Shown one piece after another: positions 25,216 to 34,538 of a DNA stretch of 64,000 nt. How positions within the stretch are numbered: the stretch's first letter is position 1; every line of letters begins with the position of its first letter. The notes beneath the pieces were generated by a model. That model was not told the origin of the DNA and did no database searches. It saw nothing but the letters and a program-made list of their open reading frames with translations. The stretch comes from Hydractinia symbiolongicarpus (lineage: Eukaryota > Cnidaria > Hydrozoa > Anthoathecata > Hydractiniidae): positions 13,722,501 to 13,786,500 of the forward strand of contig NC_079882.1 in the NCBI RefSeq assembly GCF_029227915.1, read 5' to 3'. The translations under genes and the position numbers were made by a program.

Positions 25216-25824
25216 ATGTTCAAATTTTATAACGACTCCGTAGAGACAAGGGATTCTAAAAGCGAACCAACAGTACTAAGCATCGATGAGGTTCAAATTG
25301 AAAACATCGTACTCAGCGATCCAATTCAAGCCAAAGGGGGTAAAGATACTAGATATGTTATAGGCTATAAGAATGACAGTAAGATATCATCGCTATTAAT
25401 TCGAACACCAAAGGGTTTATATAGCAGGGGTGCCTCGCGCTTTAGCGATTACTCGTCGCTTACCATGTCATTCGATATGCATCAATATCCAGAATGGCTG
25501 GAGGGATATCAGATCATCCTAGCCAGGATCGAGAAACTATATGGAAATGAATTCACAGTCTCGCCAGTAAAGAATGATCGATATCTGAACGCAAAGGTCA
25601 AGGAATGGGAAGGTGAGGTGACAACTGATTTTTATGATCAACCAGTACCACTGAAGCAGCCGTGTAAATGCATCTGCATTTTAAAAATATCCAGTATTTG
25701 TAAACAAGGGAATAAGCACTATCTGCAGTTTTTGCTCGAAGAGTGCAAGTACAAGCCGGTACCTGTAACCTTAAGGACACGACACCTTGATTCAGATGAC
25801 GAGGACCCGTTCGTTGTAGTGTAA
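25216..25824 (+). CDS. Candidate ssDNA-binding protein of the Polinton, 202 residues
   Basis: Intact ORF. The ATG overlaps an AATAAA box (25211-25216). It is beta-rich and has no membrane segment. A conserved-looking C-terminal block (LKQPCKCICILKISSICKQG then YLQFLLEECKY) is followed by an acidic tip, DSDDEDPF plus VVV. An acidic tail ending in an aromatic residue is the partner-binding tip of many SSB proteins, which together with the length suggests an OB-fold ssDNA-binding protein serving PolB. This is inference; no direct family match was recognised. The next gene starts 5 bases downstream. Confidence 0.5.
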   Translation: MFKFYNDSVETRDSKSEPTVLSIDEVQIENIVLSDPIQAKGGKDTRYVIGYKNDSKISSLLIRTPKGLYSRGASRFSDYSSLTMSFDMHQYPEWLEGYQIILARIEKLYGNEFTVSPVKNDRYLNAKVKEWEGEVTTDFYDQPVPLKQPCKCICILKISSICKQGNKHYLQFLLEECKYKPVPVTLRTRHLDSDDEDPFVVV

Positions 25825-25829
25825 TAAAC

Positions 25830-26105
25830 ATGAATGATTTGAAAAAAGAGGCAAAGTCGCTGAGTATTCGTGGATATTCAACTCTTAAGAAATCTGATCT
25901 TATCACTGCCATCCACAAAGTTAAATATAGAGATATTGCAACACAAACCCTTGTTCCTCATTGCAAGCCATGCCTAGAAATCACAGCTATGAAAATATTG
26001 GATGAGTACATCAGAGGCTTGGAAGCGAAACAAAAGCGAACCATTAAATATAAAGGTGACCTAATGATTGATGCCAGTACCGGTGAAGTACTTGGTACCA
26101 TCTAA
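25830..26105 (+). CDS. SAP/Rho-N-like small DNA-binding protein, 91 residues
   Basis: Intact ORF starting 2 bases after AATAAA (25823-25828). The N-terminal about 35 residues (LKKEAKSLSIRGYSTLKKSD then LITAIHK) have the two-helix pattern of SAP/Rho-N domains, which bind DNA or RNA. The C-terminal half is unrecognised. The stop codon lies inside a hairpin shared with the convergent gene at 26208. Confidence 0.55.
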   Translation: MNDLKKEAKSLSIRGYSTLKKSDLITAIHKVKYRDIATQTLVPHCKPCLEITAMKILDEYIRGLEAKQKRTIKYKGDLMIDASTGEVLGTI

Positions 26106-26128
26106 TGTATTGTTAATACACATTAGAT
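26100..26128. terminator. Hairpin between convergent Polinton genes
   Basis: ATCTAAT-GTATT-GTT-AATAC-AC-ATTAGAT: a 12-bp stem with a 3-base loop and a 2-base bulge. It contains the stop codon of the 25830-26105 gene and lies in the about 100-bp gap before the convergent gene ending at 26208. A transcript-end role is inferred from position only. Confidence 0.35.
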
Positions 26129-26207
26129 TATGAATACGCAGGCGGCTCGTCTAGGTAGCGCTTACATACTGCGCAGACTGCAAGTTTTTTAACAGTTCTG
26201 CTCTGGC

Positions 26208-26810
26208 CTACTGTCGTCCCTGTGCCAACAATTCCGCGCGCTCGTTATCGTTATTCATATTGAAGGCTTTTTTGGTTCTTTGACGTATTTGTTCTCTAAG
26301 CATCATATAACGGTGCTTTTCCTGTATAATCATGGTGAATTCGTTATCTGATATTACACCATCCTGTATCGCTTTGGAGATTTTGTCGAACACGGTGTTC
26401 AGCTTAGACTCCGCTAGGATTTTTATACATTCATGTTTGTGGACCTTAACACTTATGCGTTTGGACGCATTCTTTAAACCTACTTGCCCCATACCTACTG
26501 CAAGAGCCGCTGCTTCCAGACCTATGGCTATCGGAGCGCCACACCCCGTTGTAAGTGTGGCAAGGCCAGCTGTGGCGGTTATCATAGTTACTGCGATCAT
26601 TCCATGATCTGCATATCTCAATCTTATCCCCCAGACTTTGAACTTTTTGTTCAGCTTCTCCCGCTCTTTGATCTCATCACGGAAGAACGCTTCGATCTCG
26701 TCGATCTTTTTCAACCGATGGACCTGGCTCTCTTCTAGGGTATTATCCGTAGGCTCTTGCTCAGGCGCACTTCGCGGTAAGCTCGGATAAAGCTTTGTAA
26801 TATCTGTCAT
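26208..26810 (-). CDS. Hydrophobic helical Polinton protein, 200 residues
   Basis: Intact ORF. The ATG follows the stop codon of the upstream gene directly, and AATAAA (26810-26815 on the minus strand) abuts it. N-terminal charged helix (residues 25-60), then a long hydrophobic stretch (residues about 72-112; MIAVTMITATAGLATLTTG, GAPIAIGLEAAALAVGMG), then a basic C-terminal helical part. Likely membrane-associated. I know similar proteins as conserved Polinton hypotheticals in cnidarian genomes; function unknown, possibly a virion membrane or scaffold component. Confidence 0.6.
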   Translation of the reverse strand: MTDITKLYPSLPRSAPEQEPTDNTLEESQVHRLKKIDEIEAFFRDEIKEREKLNKKFKVWGIRLRYADHGMIAVTMITATAGLATLTTGCGAPIAIGLEAAALAVGMGQVGLKNASKRISVKVHKHECIKILAESKLNTVFDKISKAIQDGVISDNEFTMIIQEKHRYMMLREQIRQRTKKAFNMNNDNERAELLAQGRQ

Positions 26811-27491
26811 TTATTGTATCAGTAAGTGCATGGTAATTCCAACGAAAGGGTTCTTATCGTCTTGATACTCGTTGATGAGCTTGAACTCTAACCTTTCTGT
26901 TGAACCTTTAAGAGGGAGGTATACAGGAGTGTCAAAACTCCATGTCACCATATCTCCCCAAGTGTTTAGCTCTTTGATGGGAAGCAGGGCTAGTATATTG
27001 GATTTCTCACCATTTAAAAGAGAATAATCCGGATCCAACTGGGAGCATACGAGTCTCAGCCGCTGGTGAACGTCAGTCTTGTAGATGCTGTCATGGTCGC
27101 CTTTGGTAAACTTTACCTTGTTATCAAAGGCCCGTCCCATAATGTCCTGCAGTGCTTGATCGATTATCGCATTGTACCCCTCGTTGACACGGAGTCTACA
27201 GACTCCGTTCCTGAGTACGAAGAGCTTGATCCTCTCTCCCGCTTGACTGTTGACTGTGGTCGCAAGTTCCTCAATTCTATACAAACCCGGCGCAATCGAG
27301 ATGGAGACTTCCAAATCCCCGACTTCAGTCGGCTTAGACCCCGCCTTATGGATGTTGCTCTCGCTCTTAGTGAAGAGGTTCACCCTCCTAGGGCGGATAC
27401 TGGGCAACTTCAGGGCTATCCTTGTGTCCTGCCCTAGGTAGTCCTGAAAAATCGTAGGGTTCTCTATATCTGTGACATATAGTTGCCTCAT
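26811..27491 (-). CDS. Penton-like minor capsid candidate, 226 residues
   Basis: Intact ORF with its ATG inside the 27487-27512 palindrome. Beta-rich, no membrane segment. It ends with NPFVGITMHLLIQ, a pattern like the last strands of viral jelly-roll proteins. It lies in one operon-like row with 26208-26810, where stop and next start touch. The length (about 226) suits the single-jelly-roll penton (minor capsid) of Polintons, but motif evidence is weak; it could instead be a virion accessory protein. Confidence 0.5.
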   Translation of the reverse strand: MRQLYVTDIENPTIFQDYLGQDTRIALKLPSIRPRRVNLFTKSESNIHKAGSKPTEVGDLEVSISIAPGLYRIEELATTVNSQAGERIKLFVLRNGVCRLRVNEGYNAIIDQALQDIMGRAFDNKVKFTKGDHDSIYKTDVHQRLRLVCSQLDPDYSLLNGEKSNILALLPIKELNTWGDMVTWSFDTPVYLPLKGSTERLEFKLINEYQDDKNPFVGITMHLLIQ

Positions 27492-27512
27492 GTTTCTTTA
27501 AAGAAACATGAG
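27487..27512. promoter_or_regulatory. 26-bp perfect palindrome carrying two divergent start codons
   Basis: The sequence CTCATGTTTCTTT is followed directly by its exact reverse complement. The minus-strand ATG (27489-27491) and the plus-strand ATG (27508-27510) are both inside, separated by 16 bases. TTTAAAGAAACATG precedes both genes, and a similar TTAAAGAAAAATG precedes the gene at 32874. Confidence 0.7.
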
Positions 27513-28643
27513 CATTTACTCGTATAACCCAAAAGCAAGGTACAAGTCCAACAGAGGCGAGTGGCCTCTCGGTGTAACTAACCTGGAGCATCAGGACCGC
27601 TACGTTTCTACGACTCAGACCATTTCCGTGGCCTTCCCACAGTTCACCAAGTACCCCATCAAAGTTCCCACTAACCTGTTGAACGATCCTGTGAGTGTAA
27701 ATTGGGAGGGGCAAGCCTTGGACTATTGGAACATCCAGGTGAATTTCGCTTGCCATTGCGCGACAACGGCGTTGGGGATCTCTGCCAAGCACATGTACCC
27801 CTCGTTCAATCTATTTTCAAATTCCACGTGTACTACCAGATGCGTCGCATTTTCGCGAGAATAAAGGTACCCATGCCATACGAAGGAGGCTTTTCCTAGT
27901 ACGAGAACCCCTACTCCACCTCGGAGTATGCGCAAATATGTCGTGAGTACGGTGCGGACCCCAACGCCTTCTACAAGTTCAAAGCATTGGTGTCAGCGTT
28001 GACAAATGGTAGATGGTGGCCGCAGGTTGATGGGGATTGGGACAAGTTTATCATCCCCACTAGCCAGGGTCTGACATCGGAGGGCTTGATGAAGCTTAGC
28101 GAAAGTATTCGCGTTTACGTGATCTTGCTACTAGGATCCCAAGCGAGTGCCAAGGCCTCAATCCTAGGCTCTAACGCCGATAACTTCACGGCTAGACAGA
28201 TCCTCCTGCAGAAATTCGAGGCCATGGTTAAACGTAAGGAAAACGTAGGTGAGGATATCACCAAGTTTCAAAAGGTGCTCCAGTATGCACGGACTCCAGT
28301 AAACTTTGCCGTGATGTCCAGCGTCTACATGCTCCCCTCCAACATGGACCTACTCATTGGAAAGATTGTGGGGTTTAACAACAACGTTCTAATTGCGCCC
28401 TCTAACATAGGTGTAGGTGTAGCGCTAGATCTGAACACCATGGGTCATGCTGTCAAACATGGGGCATCCTTCACTACACCTCCGAGGCAACATATCGAAT
28501 CGTTGAAACATCAAGCACCAAGTCCTGAAATGGGGGTCATTACTAAGACCACCCTTGGCAAAGCTCAAAAACATGATGATACCAAGGCTACCATTATCAC
28601 GTTGGGGGTAGGACTTAGCCTCAAATATATTTGGTGGAAGTAA
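27508..28643 (+). pseudogene. Conserved Polinton protein (about 380 residues), one frameshift and one stop
   Basis: Starts at the palindrome with MSIYSYNPKARYKSNRG. Reads through LEHQDRYVSTTQTISVAFP to about 27815, where a frameshift moves the frame to IFKFHVYYQM. An in-frame TAG at 27897-27899 follows. It then continues through FYKFKALVSALTNGRWWPQ, TSQGLTSEGLMKLSESIRVY and YMLPSNMDLLIGKI, and ends with a hydrophobic segment near the C-terminus (IITLGVGLSLKYIWWK). Known to me as a conserved gene beside the capsid genes in cnidarian Polintons. Function unknown; a minor capsid or penton role is possible. Confidence 0.65.
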
Positions 28644-28657
28644 GTCTAATCTGTTGA

Positions 28658-29652
28658 TCAGAAAATTAAACTCTTAGTGCGATTGCCCTTACTCCTCCTG
28701 TTACCCACATAAGCCACCACGATACCCACAGCAGTAGCCAAGGCCATGTACAAGTGCTTTGCTCCGAACTAAACGACTCTCGCTGCAACTCTGAAAAAGA
28801 ACGACATCACGCTGCCAATAATCCCCGGAAGGGCTGCACCCGCTTTGCCTGCTAAGTACTTCAAAAATCGTCCAAGTTTTTTAAGCTGTTTTCGTACAAA
28901 ACCTTTCCCACCTGTACTTCCTCCAGAAGCTCCTCCGGCAGTGCCTCCACCTCCCGTAACGGCGAGCACGATGGTTGAAATCAGGAGACCAACAGCAAAA
29001 CGATTAATAGTCTTCTGCTGGTTTTCAATGTCGAGCTTTAACTTTCTTATATCAGGAACCTCGATCTCATCGTCGATCCTACATAACCCTCTACGTCACG
29101 AGCAAAATTTTGAATGCTATCAATTGTTTTCATTTCAATCGTCTCACCCTCCTCTTTAACCGAAGTCTCCTCCTCATCATTCCTATTTAATACAAGAAGA
29201 TCAACCTCTAGCGCGAGGTTCTGAGCCATAGTATTACTGCCCTTGTGTGGTATAGTATAGTCGTCGAACCCCATAGCTCGTAATCGCCCCGCACGTAACC
29301 TCCTACGTATCTCGGCAACACTCCTGAGCTCACCATTCATTTTAGTGAGCTCTACACCATCGTATAAAAGCCGGTACCCATCGACCTCAAAATTGTAGTG
29401 TCTCGTACTCGGCTCCTTCCCCAGCTCCTTACGTAGGAGATCATAAAGATCGTCTACCTTCGATTTGAGCAACTTTCCCCTTGCGTAGGTCGTGATATCT
29501 CCGTTAGACGATTGACCCTGCTCTTCTGGTGTTAAGCCGACATCAGGTGCTGGTCGAATGAGCTCGCTCTTGATACTGAACTCCTTGGGTTCGTCTTGAA
29601 TATCTTCCTCTGACGTAAAGTCATCTCCTTCATATATTGGATTAATAGGCAT
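28658..29652 (-). pseudogene. Gly-rich membrane protein of the Polinton virion module
   Basis: The ATG (29650-29652) overlaps AATAAA. The N-terminal 190 residues are charged, with a conserved-looking RRRLRAGRLRAMGFDDYTIP. A frameshift near 29080 leads into DIRKLKLDIENQQKTINRF and a hydrophobic segment (AVGLLISTIVLAVTGG). A Gly-rich linker and a basic amphipathic stretch with LAGKAGAALPGIIGSVMSFF follow. An in-frame TAG near 28767 follows VAARVV, after which the frame continues to a second hydrophobic segment (ATAVGIVVAYVG) and ends at TGA 28658-28660. Two-TM architecture, placed between capsid genes. Possibly a membrane-lytic minor capsid protein; inferred. Confidence 0.6.
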
Positions 29653-29723
29653 TTATTCAACCCACAATTGCCTACTAATAAATGTACGAAACCATCTTAA
29701 ATCCGCATAAGGAATAAAAGACA
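29653..29723. promoter_or_regulatory. 71-bp divergent promoter region with two AATAAA boxes
   Basis: Separates the minus-strand gene starting at 29652 from the capsid gene starting at 29724. AATAAA boxes abut both starts (29652-29657 on minus, 29713-29718 on plus). Since no gene ends here, neither box can be the poly(A) signal of an upstream gene. Confidence 0.55.
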
Positions 29724-30954
29724 ATGCTTGCTACGAAGGGGAAGAAGCAGCGTGTCAAGGTGAGCCATGTTCCGTCGACAATCAACCAGAACGAAGATTT
29801 GTATGTCGATGTACCAAGCATGGGACAGAATGATGTAATTTTCCCAGGCTCTCTTAAACTCCTCTTTGACTTGGAGCTTACTGGTACCAACACCAAACGC
29901 ACCATTGTCAGCAATATCGGCAAAACCCTGGTTCAAAACCTTCGCATCAGCTTGAACGGTCACGAAGTGCAAAACATCGCCGACTACAACACCCTGGCAG
30001 TGTATCGAGATCTGTGGCTACCCAAATTTGACCGAGAGAACAACCTAATTTTAAAGGGCATAAATCCTAACGATGGCACCATCAGAGCTCTGCAAGTAAA
30101 AGCCAGCGACCATGTAGGAAATGACGAGGAAAAGGCGATCGTGGCAGCGTATGGTAATACTTTTGCCATCCCTATCCGCAAATTTTTCGAGTTGACACGA
30201 GACTTGCCCTTCTATCCAGCAGGTTTACACGACAGGCTGCAGTTCGTAATACTTTTTGCACCTCACGACCAAGTCATCAAAGATGCTGGTACGGCGGCTG
30301 CTGGAAGCACGGCAGCCAAGCCAGCTGATGCTGGTTATAAAATTACCAATATCGCGCCCGAGTTTGATAAAGTGACAAACGAGGGGCTTAGCAGTGGAAT
30401 GATGTCACGATACATCCGGTCTCGCCCTGCCGTTCGAACGGATCTTGAGGAGCAAAGTGGTGACCATGAAAAAGGCTGATACCAGCCTCAATGTCCAGAT
30501 CGATACTCCTGCTAAGTCTCTGAAGGGCGTCTTACTACTATTCGTAGATCCGGGAAAAGTGAAGGCCTATTCGGGGAACAACAAGGTCTTCTACAACCCC
30601 AAGATCGAGAAAATCGCAATCACGGTGGAAAGTGAGCCTAACGAACTTTATAGCCACGCCATGTTGCCGAAGGACCATCTGGAACAAGTCTTTGAACTTT
30701 TTGGATCCCACGATAGCAGAGTGACCATTGGGCAGTTTTTCAGTGAAAGATACGCGCTGTTCATTGACTTCCGCAGTAGTCCAGATCACAGCTTGCATGG
30801 TTCTGGAAGGCCCTTGCAGAGATTGTCGGACGGCATCACTCTCCATATGACCAAGAAGGCGGATGAAACTGGGGATATGCGTTGCTATGTGTACTTGCTC
30901 CAAGATGTGCAGCTGAATATTTTGGAGGGCAGATTTCACAGTGTAGAATACTAA
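29724..30954 (+). pseudogene. MCP: Polinton major capsid protein (double jelly roll), one frameshift
   Basis: About 410 residues. The start has AATAAA five bases upstream. The first part (29724 to about 30440) contains VDVPSMGQNDVIFPGSLKL and LVQNLRISLNGHEVQNI. After a single frameshift at about 30436-30450 it continues with KADTSLNVQIDTPAKSLKG, FYNPKIEKIAITVESEPN and a C-terminus ending in ILEGRFHSVEY. The layout and these motifs are those of Polinton PY/major capsid proteins, which form the hexons of an icosahedral shell. Neighbours are other virion genes and the integrase. A single indel inactivates an otherwise complete gene. Confidence 0.8.
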
Positions 30955-30961
30955 AATAAAG

Positions 30962-31360
30962 ATGGCTACCTAAGCAGAAACGGCAGGAGGAGCGTTAATT
31001 AACGCATTGGCCCTTTCAGGGTCTAATTTTTTGTTCAGCAAACTCAGTGAGCACGGCGAGGAAGAGCGCAAAAGGCACGATAAAGCAATCGAACAACTCC
31101 AAGCTGCTTAAAGCCAGTGGGTGCAGGATCGTCAAGCGAAGATCGATTGGTACAATCAGCGACGGGAGCTTAAGCGTCAAGCTGGCGAGAGTCTTAAAGA
31201 ACTCAATGAAGGCATGCGACAGTACTATATCGCGACGATCGAAAACGCTCCCAAACTCTCCGACTACTATGTACCCAGCAAATAGCAACAAGACGGTGAA
31301 CTGACGTTTAACCTTGGCTCCTTGGCTCTGCTGGGTTTCGTCGTGTACAAGTATATGTAA
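30962..31360 (+). pseudogene. Small coiled-coil/TM protein with three in-frame stops
   Basis: The 133-codon frame is otherwise perfectly kept. The ATG (30962) directly follows AATAAA and one base. Stops: TAA at codon 4, TAA after LQAA (about 31108) and TAG after YVPSK (about 31283). Each could be a single C-to-T change in a Gln codon. Middle part charged and helical (EEERKRHDKAIEQLQ, RRELKRQAGESLKEL); the C-terminus has one membrane segment (GSLALLGFVVYKYM). It sits between the capsid and integrase genes. Function unknown. Confidence 0.6.
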
Positions 31361-31384
31361 GAACATTTGTGACATGTACAATAA

Positions 31385-32338
31385 ATGTCAAAAGCACATA
31401 TAGTTACGGCTGAGGAAGCTAAACAGCTAAGCCAAATCTATTACCAACCCGAACATTTCTGGACTGGACGGAAAGCCATTAAACAACTCTCCGAGCAGAG
31501 TGATCTCTCTAAGAAGCGTGTTACTCACTGGCTATCTTGCCAACTGCTCTGGCTCCGACATGTCAAAGGGCCCAAGCGCATCAACTACCCACATTTCATA
31601 ATCACAAAGCCAAACGAGATGCATCAATTTGACTTGCTCTACATGCCCCATGACAAAGTCTATGGAAACACCTATAAATACATTTTGACGGGTCTCGATG
31701 TAGCTTCGCGCTACAAAGTGGCGAGGCCCCTGAGAACGAAAAAAGCCAGCGAAGTCGCTGATATGCTCAGGGATATATACAAAGCCGGACCTCTCCGCTA
31801 TCCGAAGACCTTCCAATGCGATAACGGTTCGGAATTTAAGTCGGACGTGACAAAGCTGCTTTTGTTGAAAGCTACAACAAAGTACTCGCGGAAAGATTGT
31901 TCAAGCCTTAAGATGCCCAAGAGATTTCCTCTGATGAAACTAGTACTACATGGGTCAAGCACCTCTACAATATCGTGAAAAGCATGAACAATAGTAAGAC
32001 GGCTATGATCCATATGAAACCTTCAAAAGCAATTAAGCTTGATGACGTACCACTTGCGAAAAGCGAGGAATATCCTGAAGAAAAGCCTCTACCAGAAGAC
32101 GGGCTCTATTTGTACTTGCTTCAACCGGGCGAGGAACATGGAAATGCAAGGAGACGTGCGACAGATGGCTATTGGAGCAAAAAGACGTACAGACTCGTAT
32201 AGTTAAAATCGTATAGGTAAAGGCACCCGTCTCCTATATTATCTCGATGGAGGTCCCGATCGTAGTTTCGTGGCAGAGAAATTGCTACTGGTACCCGAGG
32301 GTGTTGAAGTACCTCCGGAGCATGTGAAAGATTGGTAG
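31385..32338 (+). pseudogene. INT: Polinton integrase (retroviral-type, rve)
   Basis: The ATG overlaps AATAAA (31380-31385). N-terminal helical domain, then the RNase H-like core: QFDLLYMPHD with the first catalytic Asp, ILTGLDVASRY, and FQCDNGSEFKSD with the second. A deletion at about 31845-31858 removes sequence just before the block AFVESYNKVLAERLF, which holds the catalytic Glu, and shifts the frame. An in-frame TAA follows LFKP. A later frameshift near 32210 leads to the chromo-like C-terminal tail (LLYYLDGGPDRSFVAEKLLL) ending at TAG 32336-32338. It would integrate the element with 6-bp duplications. Its 3' end overlaps the convergent gene at 32239. Confidence 0.85.
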
Positions 32339-32874
32339 GGCCATTTCACCGGTTCCCCCGTAGCGGGGGAACCACTCAGTTGTGTATGGTATATAGTATA
32401 TGGTTGATACTTAATGTGAACCAATGGTTCGATATCAATGTCATCGATATCAACTAGGCGCCTATCCTCGATTTGAATTTTTAATATCTCACCAATTTTC
32501 TCCAAGTCTGCCAGATCCGAGAGCTTTAGGTCCTTATCATTTATGATTTCATAGCAAATTACCCCCCACTCGTTAACGTTCGCTGATACAAAATGCAGAC
32601 CCCTGCGATCCTCAATATCGTATTCGAGCACTTCATCCTCCTCCTCACATGCAATTCTCGCCCAGGGCTTCTCTCCTGATTGCACTCTATCCAAAAGCTC
32701 ATCATCATCCGGATGTATAAATCCCTCCCAGCAGTAGCCATTTCGATAACTAAAATTCTCCAAATACTGTGAACAATAACCGGTAGTGGAACCTGCATTG
32801 ATACAGCATCGCAGAACCGGTACTGTCACATCGTAATACTTTGTAAATTGCTGACTCTGTACGTACTTTTCCAT
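32239..32874 (-). CDS. Unrecognised Polinton protein, 211 residues
   Basis: Intact frame starting after TTAAAGAAAA (32875-32884, minus). The N-terminal part is Tyr- and Cys-rich (VPVLRCCINAGSTTGYCSQY). The middle is very acidic (EEEDEVLEYDIEDRRGL and LVDIDDIDIEPLV). The last about 33 residues are antisense to the integrase C-terminus and may be an artefact of overlap. No family recognised. Confidence 0.45.
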   Translation of the reverse strand: MEKYVQSQQFTKYYDVTVPVLRCCINAGSTTGYCSQYLENFSYRNGYCWEGFIHPDDDELLDRVQSGEKPWARIACEEEDEVLEYDIEDRRGLHFVSANVNEWGVICYEIINDKDLKLSDLADLEKIGEILKIQIEDRRLVDIDDIDIEPLVHIKYQPYTIYHTQLSGSPATGEPVKWPYQSFTCSGGTSTPSGTSSNFSATKLRSGPPSR

Positions 32875-32937
32875 TTTTCTTTAACGCTTAATTATATATT
32901 GAAATATTTTGAAACGGTCAATATATAACCTTCCCAA

Positions 32938-33140
32938 TTATATTCCCACCAGGATGTATGTCATTAGAACAGTTGACATTAATATGAAAAAATACATGGT
33001 GTTCGTCTGATACCTTACCCTTTCAAGTACATCACGAAGATCTTCAAAAGAACCTCAAGGCTCCGCTCTAAATGGGGGATTCTATCCATTTCTTTGTGAC
33101 AAGCAGCCAGCTGATTTTTTAATTGATGTATGTATAACAT
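32938..33140 (-). other. Remnant of a small Polinton gene (two short frames)
   Basis: A 41-codon frame at 33015-33140 starts 6 bases after the ATPase stop (MLYIHQLKNQLAACHKEMDR). It is followed by a hydrophobic 19-codon frame (32938-32997) or, in a third frame, by a longer open reading ending near 32925. Probably one decayed small gene. Weak evidence. Confidence 0.25.
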
Positions 33141-33146
33141 ATTTAT

Positions 33147-33747
33147 TTAATCCAATATACTCCAAGCTCTGGGATGGTCCAGTCTAACATACAAACAGGC
33201 ATGTTTGGATTTTTTCAACTGATTCTTGATCGCTTCCCAGTCGTTAATTATGTTTGTCTCTTCATCCACCAATTTCATGTCACTCCTTTCGTGCGGGTAC
33301 CACATGAATAACTGTTTCTTCTGCCTCCTAAGGTTTTTGGGAATTGCGGTATGTGTTATTACTCTGTGTTATTAGCCACAAGGAATGTTTCCTGTGCCTT
33401 CCGCTAATGACTAATTCAAGCAAGCTCTGGAGTTTTTTATCCATTGATTCATCCGCGATCATGTCATCAACTATGAAGAATGTGCTCTCACCGGCGAGGA
33501 TATTTAATAATCGTTCAATCCATTCAAATAGTTGATCCTGCGGTTCTATCAAAAAAATATAGTCATCTTTCCATAGAGAGGATCTCTCCAAGTGCGTTGT
33601 GTTCCACCGGATCGTTGGACACAGAACTACTATGTTGTGGAAATGGTGCTTATATTCATTTTCCAAAAGATCGATAACTCGTTGCGTTTTTCCACATGAG
33701 GTAGGGCCTGTAAATATTGTAGTGCTTGGATCTTTAACAACATTCAT
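33147..33747 (-). pseudogene. ATP: A32-like genome-packaging ATPase of the Polinton
   Basis: FtsK/HerA-type NTPase. Walker A GPTSCGKT is at residues about 14-21, Walker B STFFIVDDMIADE near residue 95, and ISGRHRKHSLWLITQS follows as sensor region. A single frameshift near 33345 moves into AIPKNLRRQKKQLFMWYPHE and on to the stop at 33147-33149, giving the usual length of about 200. This enzyme pumps DNA into capsids in Polintons and related viruses. No AATAAA box precedes this start. Confidence 0.85.
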
Positions 33748-33853
33748 GTTTGTTGTATACCCATGGGCTTTTGCTGATCTTGTGTACTTGTTTCGACAAT
33801 CTGCTGAGTACTCGCGGGTTTTGTACGAGTAAAATAATAAACACCTCCAATTT

Positions 33854-34042
33854 CATGGATCCGCGCCTGCCCATGTGGATCGAGGAGAATCAAAAGAAAG
33901 GTTGTAGATATAGCGCCTCTTCAGTATGAGGCGGTAGCAACAAGATTAAACTCATTTGCCTCATCCATTCAGAAATGTTAAACCTTTCTGAATAATCAAG
34001 AGGTTTTCTACATGATGCGTAAACGACCTAACCGGTGATGCG
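33854..34042 (+). pseudogene. Small conserved Polinton protein, about 60 residues
   Basis: Starts MDPRLPMWIEENQKKG; AATAAA occurs 15-20 bases upstream. A frameshift near 33900 and an in-frame TAA near 33989 interrupt it. It ends with FLNNQEVFYMMRKRPNR. It lies head-to-head with the ATPase. Function unknown; in other Polintons a protease gene usually lies near this position. Confidence 0.45.
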
Positions 34043-34538
34043 TTAATTTTTACACAGGTAATACTCAAAGTGATACTGAATAGCTATATAGGAAGCTTGA
34101 TATATAGTAAAATTGTGGTAGCAGGCTTAGACCTGGGTGAAGGGTACGGATGGGCGGGAAAGACCATGCCTTACCTGGAGGCGGCCGTCTCGCCCCGGTT
34201 TCTACCACACACCGTGTCAGTCGGGAAAAAAATTGTGCCAAAATGCCGGTTAAATGTCAGTGCTAGGAACGGCCTCTGAAAGTGCTCACTTAAAAAGGTG
34301 GGTTTCGTTAATGCGTAGTACAAGCGCGACATTCTGTATAGAGTATAAAGAGCAAGTACGCTAAGCCTGCAAAGCAGAACAGCACTGAAAAAACACCTTG
34401 GATATGGAAAACCAAAGGCTCTGAGTGGTATACTCACAGAATCAAAAACCCTCTGGGTTCAAACAAAAACAACAAAGCACCCTCCCATACGTCTTAATCA
34501 CCTTCGGTTATTTAAGATACAGACGACTAATAATAAAG
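34043..34538. other. GC-richer insertion-like stretch without recognised gene
   Basis: About 500 bp between two small Polinton genes, where a maturation protease would be expected. It has a TATA-like GTATAAAGAGC at about 34345 and Arg/Pro-rich shadows on both strands, but no family. It could be a solo LTR or other insertion; termini could not be defined. Confidence 0.3.

Noticed and set aside
30962-31360. Recoded TAA/TAG = Gln genetic code
   Set aside because: The same element uses TAA and TAG as true ends (25824, 26105, 26208, 26811), other genes have indels, and host exons use the standard code.
34060-34437. Protein gene on either strand (34070-34279 or 34171-34437)
   Set aside because: Overlapping frames of GC-richer DNA without domain, start motif or family resemblance.
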